Source: Ralstonia thomasii (GTDB lineage Bacteria; Pseudomonadota; Gammaproteobacteria; Burkholderiales; Burkholderiaceae). Taken from it: DNA of 64,000 nt. How positions within the stretch are numbered: position 1 is the stretch's first letter; each line of letters begins with the position of its first letter. Shown piece after piece: positions 26,778 to 36,388 of this stretch. Under the pieces are notes generated by a model that had not been told where the DNA came from, searched no databases, and worked only from the letters and a program-made list of their open reading frames with translations. A program made the translations under genes and the position numbers. The stretch lies in the NCBI RefSeq assembly GCF_958405895.1, contig NZ_CATZAR010000009.1. The stretch is one strand, 5' to 3'.

Positions 26778-27257
26778 ATGCCGAGCCAATCCCCGTATCT
26801 CATGCGTGCCGCGGATGTCACCGCGCGCACGCAGTCGTTTTCGCACCCCTGGAACAGCCTGTCGGAAATTCACGGCACCATGATGGGCCGGCTGCTCGGG
26901 CTCAAACGTACCGGCGTGAATTTCGCGCGCGTGCCGCCGGGCAAGGAGTCGTTCGTCTATCACTCGCACCAGCGCGAGGAGGAATGGATCTACATCCTTT
27001 CCGGCGAAGCGCAGGCCGAGATCGACGACAGCATCTTCACCGTGCGCGGCGGCGATTTCATGGCCTTCCCCACAGGCGTCGCGCATCACCTGCGCAACTG
27101 CGGCAAGGACGATCTCGTCTATCTGTGCGGCGGCGAACATCTCAACATCGAGATTGCCGATTTCCCGCGACTGGGCAAGCGCATGCTGCGCCGTGGGGAG
27201 CAGGTCGATATCGTCGACATCCACCCGCAGCGCGAGTTGACGCCCTTCGGCGCGTAG
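26778..27257 (+). CDS. Cupin-domain protein
   Basis: A 159-residue small cupin. Motif 1 is visible as SFVYHSHQREEEWIYILSGEAQAEI, with the His and Glu residues expected for metal binding. Motif 2 follows as GDFMAFPTGVAHHLRNC. Many such proteins bind metal and act on sugars or small acids; no specific function can be assigned. The start ATG at 26778 is preceded by AGAGAAGAAC. A WYL regulator follows in the same direction after about 50 nt. Confidence 0.87.
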   Translation: MPSQSPYLMRAADVTARTQSFSHPWNSLSEIHGTMMGRLLGLKRTGVNFARVPPGKESFVYHSHQREEEWIYILSGEAQAEIDDSIFTVRGGDFMAFPTGVAHHLRNCGKDDLVYLCGGEHLNIEIADFPRLGKRMLRRGEQVDIVDIHPQRELTPFGA

Positions 27258-27307
27258 GGGATATGGCGCGCATTGCACCCGGGCCCAAGCCCACTACAAT
27301 GCCGCGC

Positions 27308-27997
27308 ATGACCCGCCGCGCCGACCGCCTGTTCCAGATTGCCCAGATCCTGCGAGGCCGCCGTTTGACCACGGCGGCCATGCTGGCCGACCGCCTGGGC
27401 GTGTCGGAGCGCACGGTGTATCGCGATATCCGCGATCTATCCGTCTCAGGCGTACCGATCGAAGGGGAGGCCGGTATCGGCTACCGCATGCGGGCAGGCT
27501 ACGACCTTGCGCCGCTCATGTTCACCGCCGACGAAGTCGAAGCGCTCGTGGCCGGCGCACGGATGATCAAGGCGTGGAGTGGTGGCACCATGGCCGACTC
27601 GGTGGAAGCCGCACTGGAAAAGCTGATGGGCGCCCTGCCCGCCGAGCGCCGCTCCGAAGCCGAGACCACACGCATCTTCGCGCCCGGCTACGGCATGGGC
27701 AGCGAGGTCAAGCAAGTATTCGACACGTTGCATGCAGCGCTTGGCCGCCACGCTGTTGCGCGGCTTGCTTACCGCGACGCGCAGGGCCAGTTGACCGAGC
27801 GCTGCATCCAACCGCTCGGCCTGTTCTTCTGGGGACAAGTCTGGCTGGTGGCCGCCTGGTGCGAACACCGTCAGGACTACCGCACCTTCCGCCTCGACCG
27901 CTGCGTCAAGGTCGACATTCTGGAGCGCCACTTTGCCGAATCCGCCGAGCGCTCGCTGGCGGATTTCATGCGCAAGGTGCGAGGCTCGTCGGATTGA
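27308..27997 (+). CDS. WYL-domain transcriptional regulator (YafY-like)
   Basis: About 229 residues. An N-terminal DeoR-type helix-turn-helix (LFQIAQILRGRRLTTAAMLADRLGVSERTVYRDIRDLS) is followed by a WYL domain (RLAYRDAQGQLTERCIQPLGLFFWGQVWLVAAWCEHRQDYRTFRLDRCV). WYL regulators sense ligands that include nucleotides and single-stranded DNA. The ATG at 27308 is preferred because family members begin RxDRLFQI; in-frame ATGs at 27299 and 27263 are alternatives. It may control the cupin and VOC genes upstream. Confidence 0.88.
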   Translation: MTRRADRLFQIAQILRGRRLTTAAMLADRLGVSERTVYRDIRDLSVSGVPIEGEAGIGYRMRAGYDLAPLMFTADEVEALVAGARMIKAWSGGTMADSVEAALEKLMGALPAERRSEAETTRIFAPGYGMGSEVKQVFDTLHAALGRHAVARLAYRDAQGQLTERCIQPLGLFFWGQVWLVAAWCEHRQDYRTFRLDRCVKVDILERHFAESAERSLADFMRKVRGSSD

Positions 27998-28008
27998 CGA
28001 CCGCAACG

Positions 28009-28506
28009 TCAGGCGGGATCGGGCTCCGCCAGCAGCCGCTCAATATCGTCGGCAATCTCTTCCGGCTTGGTCATGGGCGCGTAGCGCTTGTAGACCGTGC
28101 CGTCGCGGCGCAGCAGGAACTTGGTGAAATTCCATTTGATGGCTCCGATACCGAGCACGCCGGGCTTTTCCGAGGTCAGCCACTTGTAGAGCGGATGCGC
28201 GTTGGAGCCATTCACGTCGATCTTGCCGAACATCGGAAACGAGACGCCGTAGTTCTTTTCGCAGAAGGCGCCGATCTCGTCTTCGCCGCCCGGTTCCTGC
28301 TTGCCGAACTGGTTGCACGGAAAGCCGAGCACCTCTAGCCCTTTGTCGTGCAGCCGCTTGTACACCGCCTCCAGCCCCGCGTACTGCGGCGTGAATCCGC
28401 ACTTGCTCGCCGTGTTGACGATCAGCAGGACCTTGCCCTTGTACTGCGACAGCGGCACGCGCTGGCCGGTTAACGAATCGGCCTCGAATGCATAGACGTC
28501 ACTCAT
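28009..28506 (-). CDS. Glutathione peroxidase (Cys type)
   Basis: A 165-residue peroxidase that reduces hydroperoxides with thiols. The catalytic Cys lies in NTASKCGFTPQYAGLE, Gln in FPCNQFGKQEPG, and Trp-Asn in IKWNFTKFL. The start is the ATG at 28506 (MSDVYAFEAD). It is separated from pilY1 by a strong stem-loop, so it is probably an independent unit. Confidence 0.94.
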   Translation of the reverse strand: MSDVYAFEADSLTGQRVPLSQYKGKVLLIVNTASKCGFTPQYAGLEAVYKRLHDKGLEVLGFPCNQFGKQEPGGEDEIGAFCEKNYGVSFPMFGKIDVNGSNAHPLYKWLTSEKPGVLGIGAIKWNFTKFLLRRDGTVYKRYAPMTKPEEIADDIERLLAEPDPA

Positions 28507-28563
28507 GGCTACTCTCCGGATGGTTGCGGGAACGGAAATGCTCCGGCATCTGGCCGGAATTGT

Positions 28564-28588
28564 AACGGCCCGCGCGGGGCGGGCCGTT
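28564..28588 (-). terminator. Stem-loop downstream of pilY1
   Basis: AACGGCCCGC (28564-28573) pairs perfectly with GCGGGCCGTT (28579-28588) around a 5-nt loop, 12 nt past the pilY1 stop. There is no long T-run on the minus strand, so efficiency as an intrinsic terminator is uncertain. Confidence 0.55.
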
Positions 28589-28600
28589 GGGAGATGCAGG

Positions 28601-31600
28601 TCAGTGCTTGTCGGTTTCGGAGAACCAGAATGTGCGCTTGCGTTTGCCAAGGCCTTTAGGTGTCACCTGGACGGGCGCCAGCGCGGAGCCGCCTGCGCCC
28701 GTTCCCGTCTGGTTGCCACACCCGAAGCACACCGGCACCGGCGTCGTACCGCCACTGCCGTTGTTCACCAGCACCACGCCATAGACCGACGAGGGCGGGA
28801 ACCCGCCACCGTCCAGCACCACCGAGCGATTCGGGTTCTGGCCAGTGCCTGTCAGGAAGCTCACCGAATACGTGCGGGCGATGCCCAAGTTCGGGTAGCA
28901 CGCGCCGGCGGACGGAACCGCCGGGGTGTTGGTCCCGAACGTGGTGTAGCCAGCCACCGTGAGGGGGGCGTTCACGACCTTCTCGCCCGGATTCGGCAGC
29001 GTGATGTAGAAGCCTGAGCCCGTCCCGCTGTACGCCGTCGAAGTCGAATCTACGAGGTTGGCTTCCGTCAATGGCACCCAACCAGCCGGCACGGGGCCAA
29101 GATTCGGGTCTTTCAACATATAGAAGCGGTTGACCACGTTGTAGGCGGTGCCCGGCGTTGTAGAAGCCGAATATAGCGGGTGCTCGCGATCGCCGGTGCC
29201 GGCAATGACGGCGTTGAAACCGGCGGTGGGCACGACATCGGGCGCATAGAAGAACTTGCGCGCGTTGTTGGTGTTGGCAGCGCCGCCGAGCGACGCGAAC
29301 TGCGTCAGTGCCCAGTTGGCGGGGGCGTTGCCAGCGGAGCTTTGGAAGTCCACCCGCCAGATGTTGCCACCAACGTCGCCCACGTAGGCCATCTGGATGT
29401 AACCGCTACCTGTGCGATCGACCGTAGTGACATCCGAGGCAATCGAACGGGTCAGGCCGGTGTTCTTCACACACACGCCCGCCATGCCAGCGCAGTTCGG
29501 CAAGGCGCTCCAGACCGGCGCGCCGCTGTAGGCATCGAGCACAATGATGCCTCGACCCATGGTATCGGTGCCGGGTGCGGGGTCGCTGTCTTCGGAAGAC
29601 GCATCGTAGCCGGCGCCCATGATCAGTACAGGGTTGGCGTAACCGGCCACGCGCATCAGTCTCGGCTTGGACCACGTCTGACCCAGCTCCGGAATATCGG
29701 TGTTGCTGCGCGACCAGAGATAGCGCGGGTTGGCGGGGTCGGTTACCTCCAGGGCGTAAATCAAGCTACCGCCACGCCGTGCGGTCAAGTAGATGATGGT
29801 GCGGGCGCTTCCCGAAACGCGCTGGTCTTGCATGACGGTCGTACTGCCGTCGAAAAAGTCATCACGCATCGTCGGTGTCGGCGTAATGCCGTTCGGCGTA
29901 GTGGACAGCTTCACCTGTGGCGAGTTGGCATAGAGCCGACTCAGCTTGCCAATGAACTCGGGCGGGATGAAGCCCCACAGCTCGCCGCCAGGTCGCACCC
30001 CGTTGATACCCGTCGTCTGATTGCCATTAATGGCATGGAAGACGCCATCATTGGCGCCATAGAACACCACGATGCCGGTGCTGCCTCCGTAGTTGATGAC
30101 CACCGGCCGGGAATGCAGCACATCACCGTGGATGGACGGGCGGATCGTCACGGGCGAGCCCGGGCCAGTTTCGGCTTCCTGCCCCGCGACCGTCGAATTG
30201 TCCAGCGCCTGAACATCGCGGCCGCGCACCCAGTTGATGAAGTTGGTCTGCTCGCTCGACGCGATGGTGGGCGCGCCGTTCGTGCTGTTGTACGAGTTGA
30301 TGGCGTTGAGCCCGCTGGTGCCGGTCAGCCATGTGTTGGCCGTGTCGAACGTTGGCATAGCCGTGCTGGTCGGGCAAGTGCCCTTGCCGTTGCAGGTAAG
30401 CAGCGTGCGGCTGCCCTGGCTGGTCAGGAATAATGCGCGCAGCATTTCACCAGCGCCGCCTTTTTCGACGATCTCACCGTCGGGTGAGTCAAAGGCCCAA
30501 CCCTTGCTGGACGGGCTGTTTTGCCAGAAACCCTTGGTCGGCCAATTGCTGATGCTGCTGCCATAACCGCTTGAGCCAAAGGACAGCGGCGGGTCGGCGG
30601 TCCAGAAGCTGATGGCGCTGGGCGACATGAACCCCGTGCCCGCATTGCTCAGCGCGGCCTTGCCGACTGAATCCAGCAACTGCAGGTTACCGTTGGTGTC
30701 GAAGCCCACCTGGTACTGCTTGAGGTTGCCCATCCAGCGCGGGGCTGCCGTCGCATCGGGGCGAAACATCCCGATGTACACCTGGTTCAGGAACTGGCCT
30801 TGCGCGTTCACGGCAGCCGGCAAGCTGACCGATGCGAACACACTGTTGACCGCCTGGATTTCATTGAGGATCGACAGCAGCGCATCCTGAAGGCCCGCCA
30901 CATCGCCAAGCTGAACGGTGTAGGCCTTGCCGCCACCATTGGTGGCCATGCTGTTATCGAAGTTGACGTAGTCCTGATTCTTGCCGTCCGTCACCGTGAT
31001 GGCGTAGGTGATGACGTTCTGCGGGTTGGCCGTGTTGGCCGTGCCTTGCAGGTCGCTCTGGTACATATAGCGCGACCACTCGTCACCCCAGTTCGACGCG
31101 TACTTGCTATTGATCGCGATTTGCGTCGTCTGTGCAGCCGTGGGCGTGGGCACGGCCGCTTGAAGCGCCGCCAGCATCTTCGGATCGCTCTCGGCAGGGT
31201 GGCCGCTGTTGGTCGCGTTGCCAATGTAGATGACGAAATTTCGTTGGCAAGGGTTACTGATGGGCGATGTGTACTGCGTGCCAGACAGGCCCGCCACCTT
31301 GGTGTTCTGGTAACCCGCGTAGAACGCCCAGGCTTCCTGCATGGCGCCGGCTGTCTGCACATTGTTGCCGCCGGTCAGGTCCGTAGCGAACTGGTTTTGG
31401 ATGTACGACAGCAGGCTGTTGACGCCGTTGTTGTCCATCAATTGCAGCGTCTGCGCCGACCTGGGATTCGCAGAAGGGAACGTGAACAATCCGCCGGGGC
31501 TCTTGGGGTCAAACAACATCAGACCCAGATTGACGTTGCCCAGCAAAGACGGATTGCTCGCAATCGACTGTGCGGCGCCGTAGAGGGCACACTGCTCAGC

Positions 31601-31837
31601 GCCGGAGCTCTTTGTTGGGTTGGCCACAGTCAGCCCAGTCGCCGAGCAGGTGAACGTCGCGTTGGCGTCTGAGTTAGAGCCATCGTCAAAGATGATCACA
31701 ACGTTGGGCTTGCCGGCGTTCTGCTGCAGCCCCGTGTACAGATCAATGTCTTCGGCACTGGCAAGTTGAGCGCCTGACAGCGCGAGTGCAAAAGTTGCCG
31801 TCGCGGCAAAGGCAAGTCGTTGGGCAAAGGAGCGCAT
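28601..31837 (-). CDS. pilY1: Type IV pilus tip-associated adhesin/assembly protein PilY1
   Basis: About 1078 residues with a Sec signal peptide (MRSFAQRL to QLASA). The N-terminal part starts NVVIIFDDGSNSDAN, a VWA-like region whose DGSNS fits the DxSxS metal site. The C-terminal half is the PilY1/PilC beta-propeller (GFIPPEFIGKLSRLYANSPQVKL; FYGANDGVFHAINGNQ; GRGIIVLDAYSGAPVW). PilY1 sits at the pilus tip and is needed for pilus assembly, adhesion and surface sensing. The end is rich in Gly/Pro with FWFSETDKH. It is the last gene of the minor-pilin operon. Confidence 0.93.
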   Translation of the reverse strand: MRSFAQRLAFAATATFALALSGAQLASAEDIDLYTGLQQNAGKPNVVIIFDDGSNSDANATFTCSATGLTVANPTKSSGAEQCALYGAAQSIASNPSLLGNVNLGLMLFDPKSPGGLFTFPSANPRSAQTLQLMDNNGVNSLLSYIQNQFATDLTGGNNVQTAGAMQEAWAFYAGYQNTKVAGLSGTQYTSPISNPCQRNFVIYIGNATNSGHPAESDPKMLAALQAAVPTPTAAQTTQIAINSKYASNWGDEWSRYMYQSDLQGTANTANPQNVITYAITVTDGKNQDYVNFDNSMATNGGGKAYTVQLGDVAGLQDALLSILNEIQAVNSVFASVSLPAAVNAQGQFLNQVYIGMFRPDATAAPRWMGNLKQYQVGFDTNGNLQLLDSVGKAALSNAGTGFMSPSAISFWTADPPLSFGSSGYGSSISNWPTKGFWQNSPSSKGWAFDSPDGEIVEKGGAGEMLRALFLTSQGSRTLLTCNGKGTCPTSTAMPTFDTANTWLTGTSGLNAINSYNSTNGAPTIASSEQTNFINWVRGRDVQALDNSTVAGQEAETGPGSPVTIRPSIHGDVLHSRPVVINYGGSTGIVVFYGANDGVFHAINGNQTTGINGVRPGGELWGFIPPEFIGKLSRLYANSPQVKLSTTPNGITPTPTMRDDFFDGSTTVMQDQRVSGSARTIIYLTARRGGSLIYALEVTDPANPRYLWSRSNTDIPELGQTWSKPRLMRVAGYANPVLIMGAGYDASSEDSDPAPGTDTMGRGIIVLDAYSGAPVWSALPNCAGMAGVCVKNTGLTRSIASDVTTVDRTGSGYIQMAYVGDVGGNIWRVDFQSSAGNAPANWALTQFASLGGAANTNNARKFFYAPDVVPTAGFNAVIAGTGDREHPLYSASTTPGTAYNVVNRFYMLKDPNLGPVPAGWVPLTEANLVDSTSTAYSGTGSGFYITLPNPGEKVVNAPLTVAGYTTFGTNTPAVPSAGACYPNLGIARTYSVSFLTGTGQNPNRSVVLDGGGFPPSSVYGVVLVNNGSGGTTPVPVCFGCGNQTGTGAGGSALAPVQVTPKGLGKRKRTFWFSETDKH

Positions 31838-31866
31838 ATGGGTTCTTCCTGGCTTTGCGCGTGGGC

Positions 31867-32436
31867 TTACGGACATGCCGCGCCGGTCAGCACGCGAACC
31901 GCAACGCCCTGATGCAGCGTCGTGTTCACGGCCGTACCGTTGGCATCGTTGACGGTGGCGGCAACATCCCACTGCGTCGCACTGCAATTCGACATCCCGC
32001 CTGGCGTACCGGCGGCGGTGAGGATGCCCGTGTCCGAGTTGTTGTTTACGCCGCTGAAGCAGGACGAGTCAGCGGCAAAGTTCGGGCTCGTCGTATTTGT
32101 AGTCAGCTGCGTATTTGCAATGGGCTTGGTGGCAACACAAGCAGGCGCAGCAACCTGCGCGGTGTAGTCCGCCTTGCCATCGCCGTTGACGTCCACCGGC
32201 ACGTTGGTGGCGACCGGGTTGGAGGTGAAATCCGCGCTGATGACCTGCTCAATGCCCTGCTGCGCCGCGCTGCGGGCCTCCAGACCATATTGCTGGTTGG
32301 CGGCGATCTTGGTGTTGATCACGCCCGAGTTCATCATCATCACGACAATGCCCATGAAAATCGCCAGGAAGATCAGCGTGACAACGAGGGTCACGCCCGA
32401 CTGACGTGCCGATTGGCGAACCGATAAGCGCCGCAT
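31867..32436 (-). CDS. pilX: Type IV pilus minor pilin PilX
   Basis: A 189-residue protein with an N-terminal class-III signal-like start (RQSARQSGVTLVVTLIFLAIFMGIVVMMMNSG) followed by NQQYGLEARSAAQQGIEQ, typical of PilX. Minor pilins PilV, PilW, PilX, PilE and FimU/FimT prime pilus assembly together with PilY1. It starts 2 nt after pilW. Confidence 0.87.
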   Translation of the reverse strand: MRRLSVRQSARQSGVTLVVTLIFLAIFMGIVVMMMNSGVINTKIAANQQYGLEARSAAQQGIEQVISADFTSNPVATNVPVDVNGDGKADYTAQVAAPACVATKPIANTQLTTNTTSPNFAADSSCFSGVNNNSDTGILTAAGTPGGMSNCSATQWDVAATVNDANGTAVNTTLHQGVAVRVLTGAACP

Positions 32437-32438
32437 GG

Positions 32439-33476
32439 CTACTCCCGTGGGCCGGCCACATTGGCGACGCGCGCGAGTTGCGCGTAGACGTGCCGTTTGT
32501 AGCCATCTTTGAAAGGTGGGGTGAGCGTACCGCGGCCCAGATCGTAGGACCGCGTATCCGTCCAGCCCGGTGACACGCCCAGCGTGCGCGCAAGCACGTT
32601 GATGCGCACGGCCGTCACGTTGCTCCAGTTGGTCGCGGCAGACGCGAGCCAGTTGTAGCCCCCCACGTTGTTGCATGCAGTGCTGTTGTCGATGCCAGGA
32701 TTGGCAACGTAACAATCGGGCGAACCGTTGCCGTCCATATCCACGCCATAGGCGAAATGCACGTCGTCGATGCCCTGGGCGACCGAGTTTGGGGGCTGCA
32801 TTGCGCCGCTGGAAAACTCAACCATCTTGAGCGTGGGAATGCTGTCGCCGCCCGTGCCACAGCGGTCGCACGTGGCCAGGTAGAACGCACGCACACTGAC
32901 CTGGCGAAGGTCTGCGGGCTTGCTGCAGGTCTTTTCCTTGAGCGTGAAGTCCGTTGCGGTGGCGCTGAATACAAAAGGCGCCGTGTCGGTGCCGCAGAAC
33001 GAATCCTGCAGATAAGCCTGCCCTGCCGCTACGGCGCTCGCAGAAGTAATGGTGCTCGACACGCGACGCACCACCAGGATTTCCGAGTTGGGCGACAGGT
33101 TGGGCAAGCATGGCGCCGCATTCGCACCGGGCACGTAACCGTAGATGGCCACGGGCACCGTTGCCGGGCTATTGCTGAAGCCGAGCGCATTGATGGCAGC
33201 GGCGCAGACATCGGGCGTGGCAACGGCGGAGGTTCCCAGCAGATTCAGATCACCGAGGAAGCCGCCGAGCCCAACTTCCTGGCTGATGATGTCGAGCGCA
33301 TAGCGCCCATTCTCGATCTGCGTGGCGCTGTTGCCCAGCTGCACGCGCGATTGCGAGGTCGAGGCATACAAGCTCGCCAGCGCGGTCAGCAGCAGCAGCC
33401 CCAGCGTCATGCCGACCATCAATTCGATCAGCGACATCCCGCGCTGCAGACGCCGCAGCGTGCGATTGCCCATCAT
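32439..33476 (-). CDS. pilW: Type IV pilus minor pilin/assembly protein PilW
   Basis: 345 residues with a prepilin start (RLQRGMSLIELMVGMTLGLLLLTALASLY) and PilW features such as NSATQIENGRYALDIISQEVGLGGFLGDL. The cleavage site is Gly-Met before SLIEL. The ATG at 33476 overlaps the pilV stop (ATGA), indicating coupling. Confidence 0.88.
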   Translation of the reverse strand: MMGNRTLRRLQRGMSLIELMVGMTLGLLLLTALASLYASTSQSRVQLGNSATQIENGRYALDIISQEVGLGGFLGDLNLLGTSAVATPDVCAAAINALGFSNSPATVPVAIYGYVPGANAAPCLPNLSPNSEILVVRRVSSTITSASAVAAGQAYLQDSFCGTDTAPFVFSATATDFTLKEKTCSKPADLRQVSVRAFYLATCDRCGTGGDSIPTLKMVEFSSGAMQPPNSVAQGIDDVHFAYGVDMDGNGSPDCYVANPGIDNSTACNNVGGYNWLASAATNWSNVTAVRINVLARTLGVSPGWTDTRSYDLGRGTLTPPFKDGYKRHVYAQLARVANVAGPRE

Positions 33477-34069
33477 GACAGCACCCCCATGCGCACCTGC
33501 ACGCTGATGGCGCGGCGGTAGCCATCGCTACCGAAATTGCCGCTGCCGCATGGCAGTGACGGCACCACGGTCTTGACCAGGCCTTGCCACGCGACCGTCA
33601 CGCGATAGACCTGGTTGACGGTGTCGATGGCTTCGATGCAGCCGCGCGCGCCAATCATGGCGCCCAGGGCAACGGTGCCGCTTGCAGCGGTCTCGGTATT
33701 GCCCAGCAGCGCATTGTTCCAAGCTGTGAGATCGGATGTGACAGTGGCTTGCTGTGCGGCCGAGCCCGTCGTGCAGCTGGGCGCCGAGATGCCACCCGTG
33801 CCGGCAGTGGTCATCGCGCCGGCCACAGCGTAGCAGGCGGCCACCTGGCGGTTGGCATTGAGCCGCGCCGCCATGTCCTGCAGCAGCGTCAGGGCCTGCA
33901 CGCGCTGGTAGGACTCCATCTCGGACTGGTTCGAGCGGACCATCATTCCGGCCGCGCCCAACAGCGCCACCAGCAGGATCACCACCGAAATCAGGATCTC
34001 GATCAGGGTCGCGCCGCGCTGCCCGCGCTTGCCCAACCGGCGATGTGACAACCGTGCAATGGCGCTCAT
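33473..34069 (-). CDS. pilV: Type IV pilus minor pilin PilV
   Basis: About 198 residues with a prepilin leader (GQRGATLIEILISVVILLVALLGAAGMM) and the PilV-like RSNQSEMESYQRVQALTLLQDMAARLNANR. The ATG at 34069 overlaps the fimT stop by 4 nt; a GTG at 34075 is possible. Confidence 0.87.
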   Translation of the reverse strand: MSAIARLSHRRLGKRGQRGATLIEILISVVILLVALLGAAGMMVRSNQSEMESYQRVQALTLLQDMAARLNANRQVAACYAVAGAMTTAGTGGISAPSCTTGSAAQQATVTSDLTAWNNALLGNTETAASGTVALGAMIGARGCIEAIDTVNQVYRVTVAWQGLVKTVVPSLPCGSGNFGSDGYRRAISVQVRMGVLS

Positions 34070-34539
34070 GAGCACGTCCCCGAAACCACGGCGATGCGGC
34101 CGCTGCCGCCCACTTGCACGCAGCTAGGCGAGACCGATTGCGACGAACTCGTCGGCGTAACCTGGAACGTGACACCGCCTGCAGTGGGGCGACCATCGTT
34201 GCCGAACGACAGCGTGTTGCCGTTGCTCGCCGCAATGGTGACGCCGCTGTACGGCCCGAACGTGCGGATCACCGTGGCGGACGGGCCTACCTTCAGTGTC
34301 CAGCCGCTCGCCCAAGTGCTCGTGGTCGAAACGGTGGCGATGGCGTTCTGCTTGACCGCTTCCGCACGCGCCAACGACACGGCGGACGACAGGTCGAACG
34401 ATGCATTGCGTGTTGCCTGGGTCGCGATCATGCCGGAGAACGACGGCACCGCAATCGTCACGAGGATGGCGAGCACAGCCAGCGTGACCATCAGCTCGGT
34501 GAGCGTGAAACCTTGAGTGGGCTTGCGCAGAGTAGTCAT
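34066..34539 (-). CDS. fimT: FimT/GspH-type pseudopilin
   Basis: 157 residues with the prepilin motif TQGFTLTELMVTLAVLAILVTIAVPSFSGMI and a GspH-like body (SLARAEAVKQNAIATV; GWTLKVG). The ATG at 34539 has GAGG about 8 nt upstream. FimT/FimU-type minor pilins belong to the initiation complex, and some members bind DNA during natural transformation. Confidence 0.87.
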   Translation of the reverse strand: MTTLRKPTQGFTLTELMVTLAVLAILVTIAVPSFSGMIATQATRNASFDLSSAVSLARAEAVKQNAIATVSTTSTWASGWTLKVGPSATVIRTFGPYSGVTIAASNGNTLSFGNDGRPTAGGVTFQVTPTSSSQSVSPSCVQVGGSGRIAVVSGTCS

Positions 34540-34547
34540 GGCTCGCC

Positions 34548-34997
34548 TCACTTCCAGCAGTTGGAGGCGCCTGTGGACGCCACCTTGGCACCGGTGTTGG
34601 TCAGCGTGAGTGTGCCGCAGGCGGCGTCGTTCGCCTGTTGCGAGCCCTGCGGAGTCGCCGCCAGTTGGTAAGACGGCGGCACGCTGCTGGCGCTCAGCGT
34701 GAAGGTGTAGTTGGGTGAAACGTTCGCCGGGACGTTGCTGGCGTATTGCAGCGTTGTCAGGTCAGGCGCATAGGCGCGATTGTCGAGCAGGAAGCGCTCC
34801 TGCGCGGCCGCCACTTCCTGCATGAAGGATTCCGCCGCTGCCCGATTGGAGCGGACGATGTACTGGACGTAGCTGGGATACGCAATGATCGCCAGGATGC
34901 CGACAATGGCCACTGTGATCATGAGCTCAATCAGCGTAAAGCCCCGCGCCGCCCGCGCGCGCTGACACCTCGGCTTGCTTGCCACGTTTTCACCCAC
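34548..34997 (-). CDS. pilE: Type IV pilus minor pilin PilE
   Basis: 149 residues with the classic prepilin cleavage and hydrophobic helix (ARGFTLIELMITVAIVGILAIIAYPSYVQYIVRSNRAAAESFMQEVAAAQERFLLDNRAYA). Its two Cys residues near the C-terminus (AACGTL and ASNCWK) would form the D-loop disulfide. The start appears to be a GTG at 34997. It is the first gene of the pilE-fimT-pilV-pilW-pilX-pilY1 operon. Confidence 0.88.
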   Translation of the reverse strand: MGENVASKPRCQRARAARGFTLIELMITVAIVGILAIIAYPSYVQYIVRSNRAAAESFMQEVAAAQERFLLDNRAYAPDLTTLQYASNVPANVSPNYTFTLSASSVPPSYQLAATPQGSQQANDAACGTLTLTNTGAKVASTGASNCWK

Positions 34998-35182
34998 CCG
35001 GATTTGCTGTTGCTTTTATCGTTTTGATGCGCGCCCGCCGATGACCTGGCAAGCCCACCCACCGCTTATACGGCAATTCTCAGCAAATATTAAGAAAAGT
35101 TAATGACGACGGGTGGGTACAGGGCGAAGCGCAAACGTTGCGCGCCGCAAATTACCTCAAATGGTGTAGCGCCTGGACCACA

Positions 35183-36322
35183 TCAGACGACATTCAAATG
35201 CTCGGTGCCGGCCGACAGGTCCGTCTGCCCGCCCCGCTTGCTGTGCAGTTTGATCTGCAGCCGCAGATCGTTGAGAGAGTCGGCATTACGCAGCGCGTCT
35301 TCGTACGTGATCTTGTTTTCTTCGTACAAATCGAACAGCGCCTGGTCGAACGAGATCATCCCTTGCTCGCGGGATTTCTTCATGACCTCCTTCAGCTCGT
35401 GCACCTCGCCCTTGAAGATGAGGTCTTGCACCAGCGGGGTCGCCAGCATGATCTCGACGGCCGGTACGCGCCCCTTCTTGCCCTGACGCGGCAGCAGGCG
35501 TTGCGCAATCATCGCGCGCAGGTTCAGCGACAGGTCGATCAGCAGCTGCTGACGCTTCTCTTCCGGGAAGAAGTTGATGATCCGGTCGATCGCCTGGTTC
35601 GAGCTGTTGGCGTGCAGCGTGGCAAGGCACAAGTGGCCGGTTTCCGCGTACTGGATGGCGTATTCCATCGTGTCGCGATCCCGGATTTCGCCGATCAGGA
35701 TCACGTCCGGCGCCTGCCGCAGCGTGTTCTTCAGCGCCACGTGCCACGACTCGGTATCCACACCCACCTCGCGCTGCGTCACCACGCAGTTCTGGTGCGC
35801 GTGCACGTATTCCACCGGATCTTCAATGGTGATGATGTGGCCGTACGAATTCGCATTGCGATAGCCCACCATCGCCGCCAGCGAGGTCGACTTACCCGAG
35901 CCCGTGGCGCCCACGACGATCACGAGGCCGCGCTTGCTCATCACGATCTCATTGAGGATCGGCGGCAGGTCCAACTCGCCCAGCGTCGGGATCTTCGTGT
36001 TGATGGTCCGCAGCACCATGCCGGCGCGACCTTGCTGCATGAACGCCGACACGCGGAATCGCCCGGCGCCCGGCGCCGTGATGGCGAAGTTGCATTCCGA
36101 GCTGTCTTCGTACTCGCGCAGCTGCTTCTCGTTCATGATCGCCTTGACCAGACCGACGGCCTGCTGGGCATTCAGCGGCTGCTGCGAGATCGGCGTGACC
36201 TTGCCGTCCACCTTGATCGCGGGCGGAAATTCTGCCGTGATGAACAAGTCCGAGCCACGGCTGTTCACCATCAACTGCAAGAGTTCGTGGATGTATTTGG
36301 TGGCGGCTTCGCGGTCCAGCAT
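35183..36322 (-). CDS. pilU: Type IV pilus retraction ATPase PilU
   Basis: A 379-residue hexameric secretion ATPase. Walker A is GATGSGKST, the Asp box is ITIEDPVEYVHAH, Walker B is VILIGEIRDRDTMEYA and the His box is HLCLATLHANSS. It extends about 30 residues beyond PilT at the C-terminus, as PilU does. PilU assists PilT in depolymerising pili. It lies downstream of pilT with a stem-loop between them. Confidence 0.93.
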   Translation of the reverse strand: MLDREAATKYIHELLQLMVNSRGSDLFITAEFPPAIKVDGKVTPISQQPLNAQQAVGLVKAIMNEKQLREYEDSSECNFAITAPGAGRFRVSAFMQQGRAGMVLRTINTKIPTLGELDLPPILNEIVMSKRGLVIVVGATGSGKSTSLAAMVGYRNANSYGHIITIEDPVEYVHAHQNCVVTQREVGVDTESWHVALKNTLRQAPDVILIGEIRDRDTMEYAIQYAETGHLCLATLHANSSNQAIDRIINFFPEEKRQQLLIDLSLNLRAMIAQRLLPRQGKKGRVPAVEIMLATPLVQDLIFKGEVHELKEVMKKSREQGMISFDQALFDLYEENKITYEDALRNADSLNDLRLQIKLHSKRGGQTDLSAGTEHLNVV

Positions 36323-36353
36323 GGCGTGCCCCTCCTGGAAAGAATTGGAAAGC

Positions 36354-36375
36354 GCGCTGACGTGTCAGTCAGCGC
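36354..36375. repeat. Stem-loop between pilT and pilU
   Basis: GCGCTGAC (36354-36361) pairs with GTCAGCGC (36368-36375) across a 6-nt loop, in the 66-bp gap between the two ATPase genes. There is no T-run; it may tune the relative expression of pilT and pilU. Confidence 0.55.
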
Positions 36376-36388
36376 ATCCGTTCGCGCA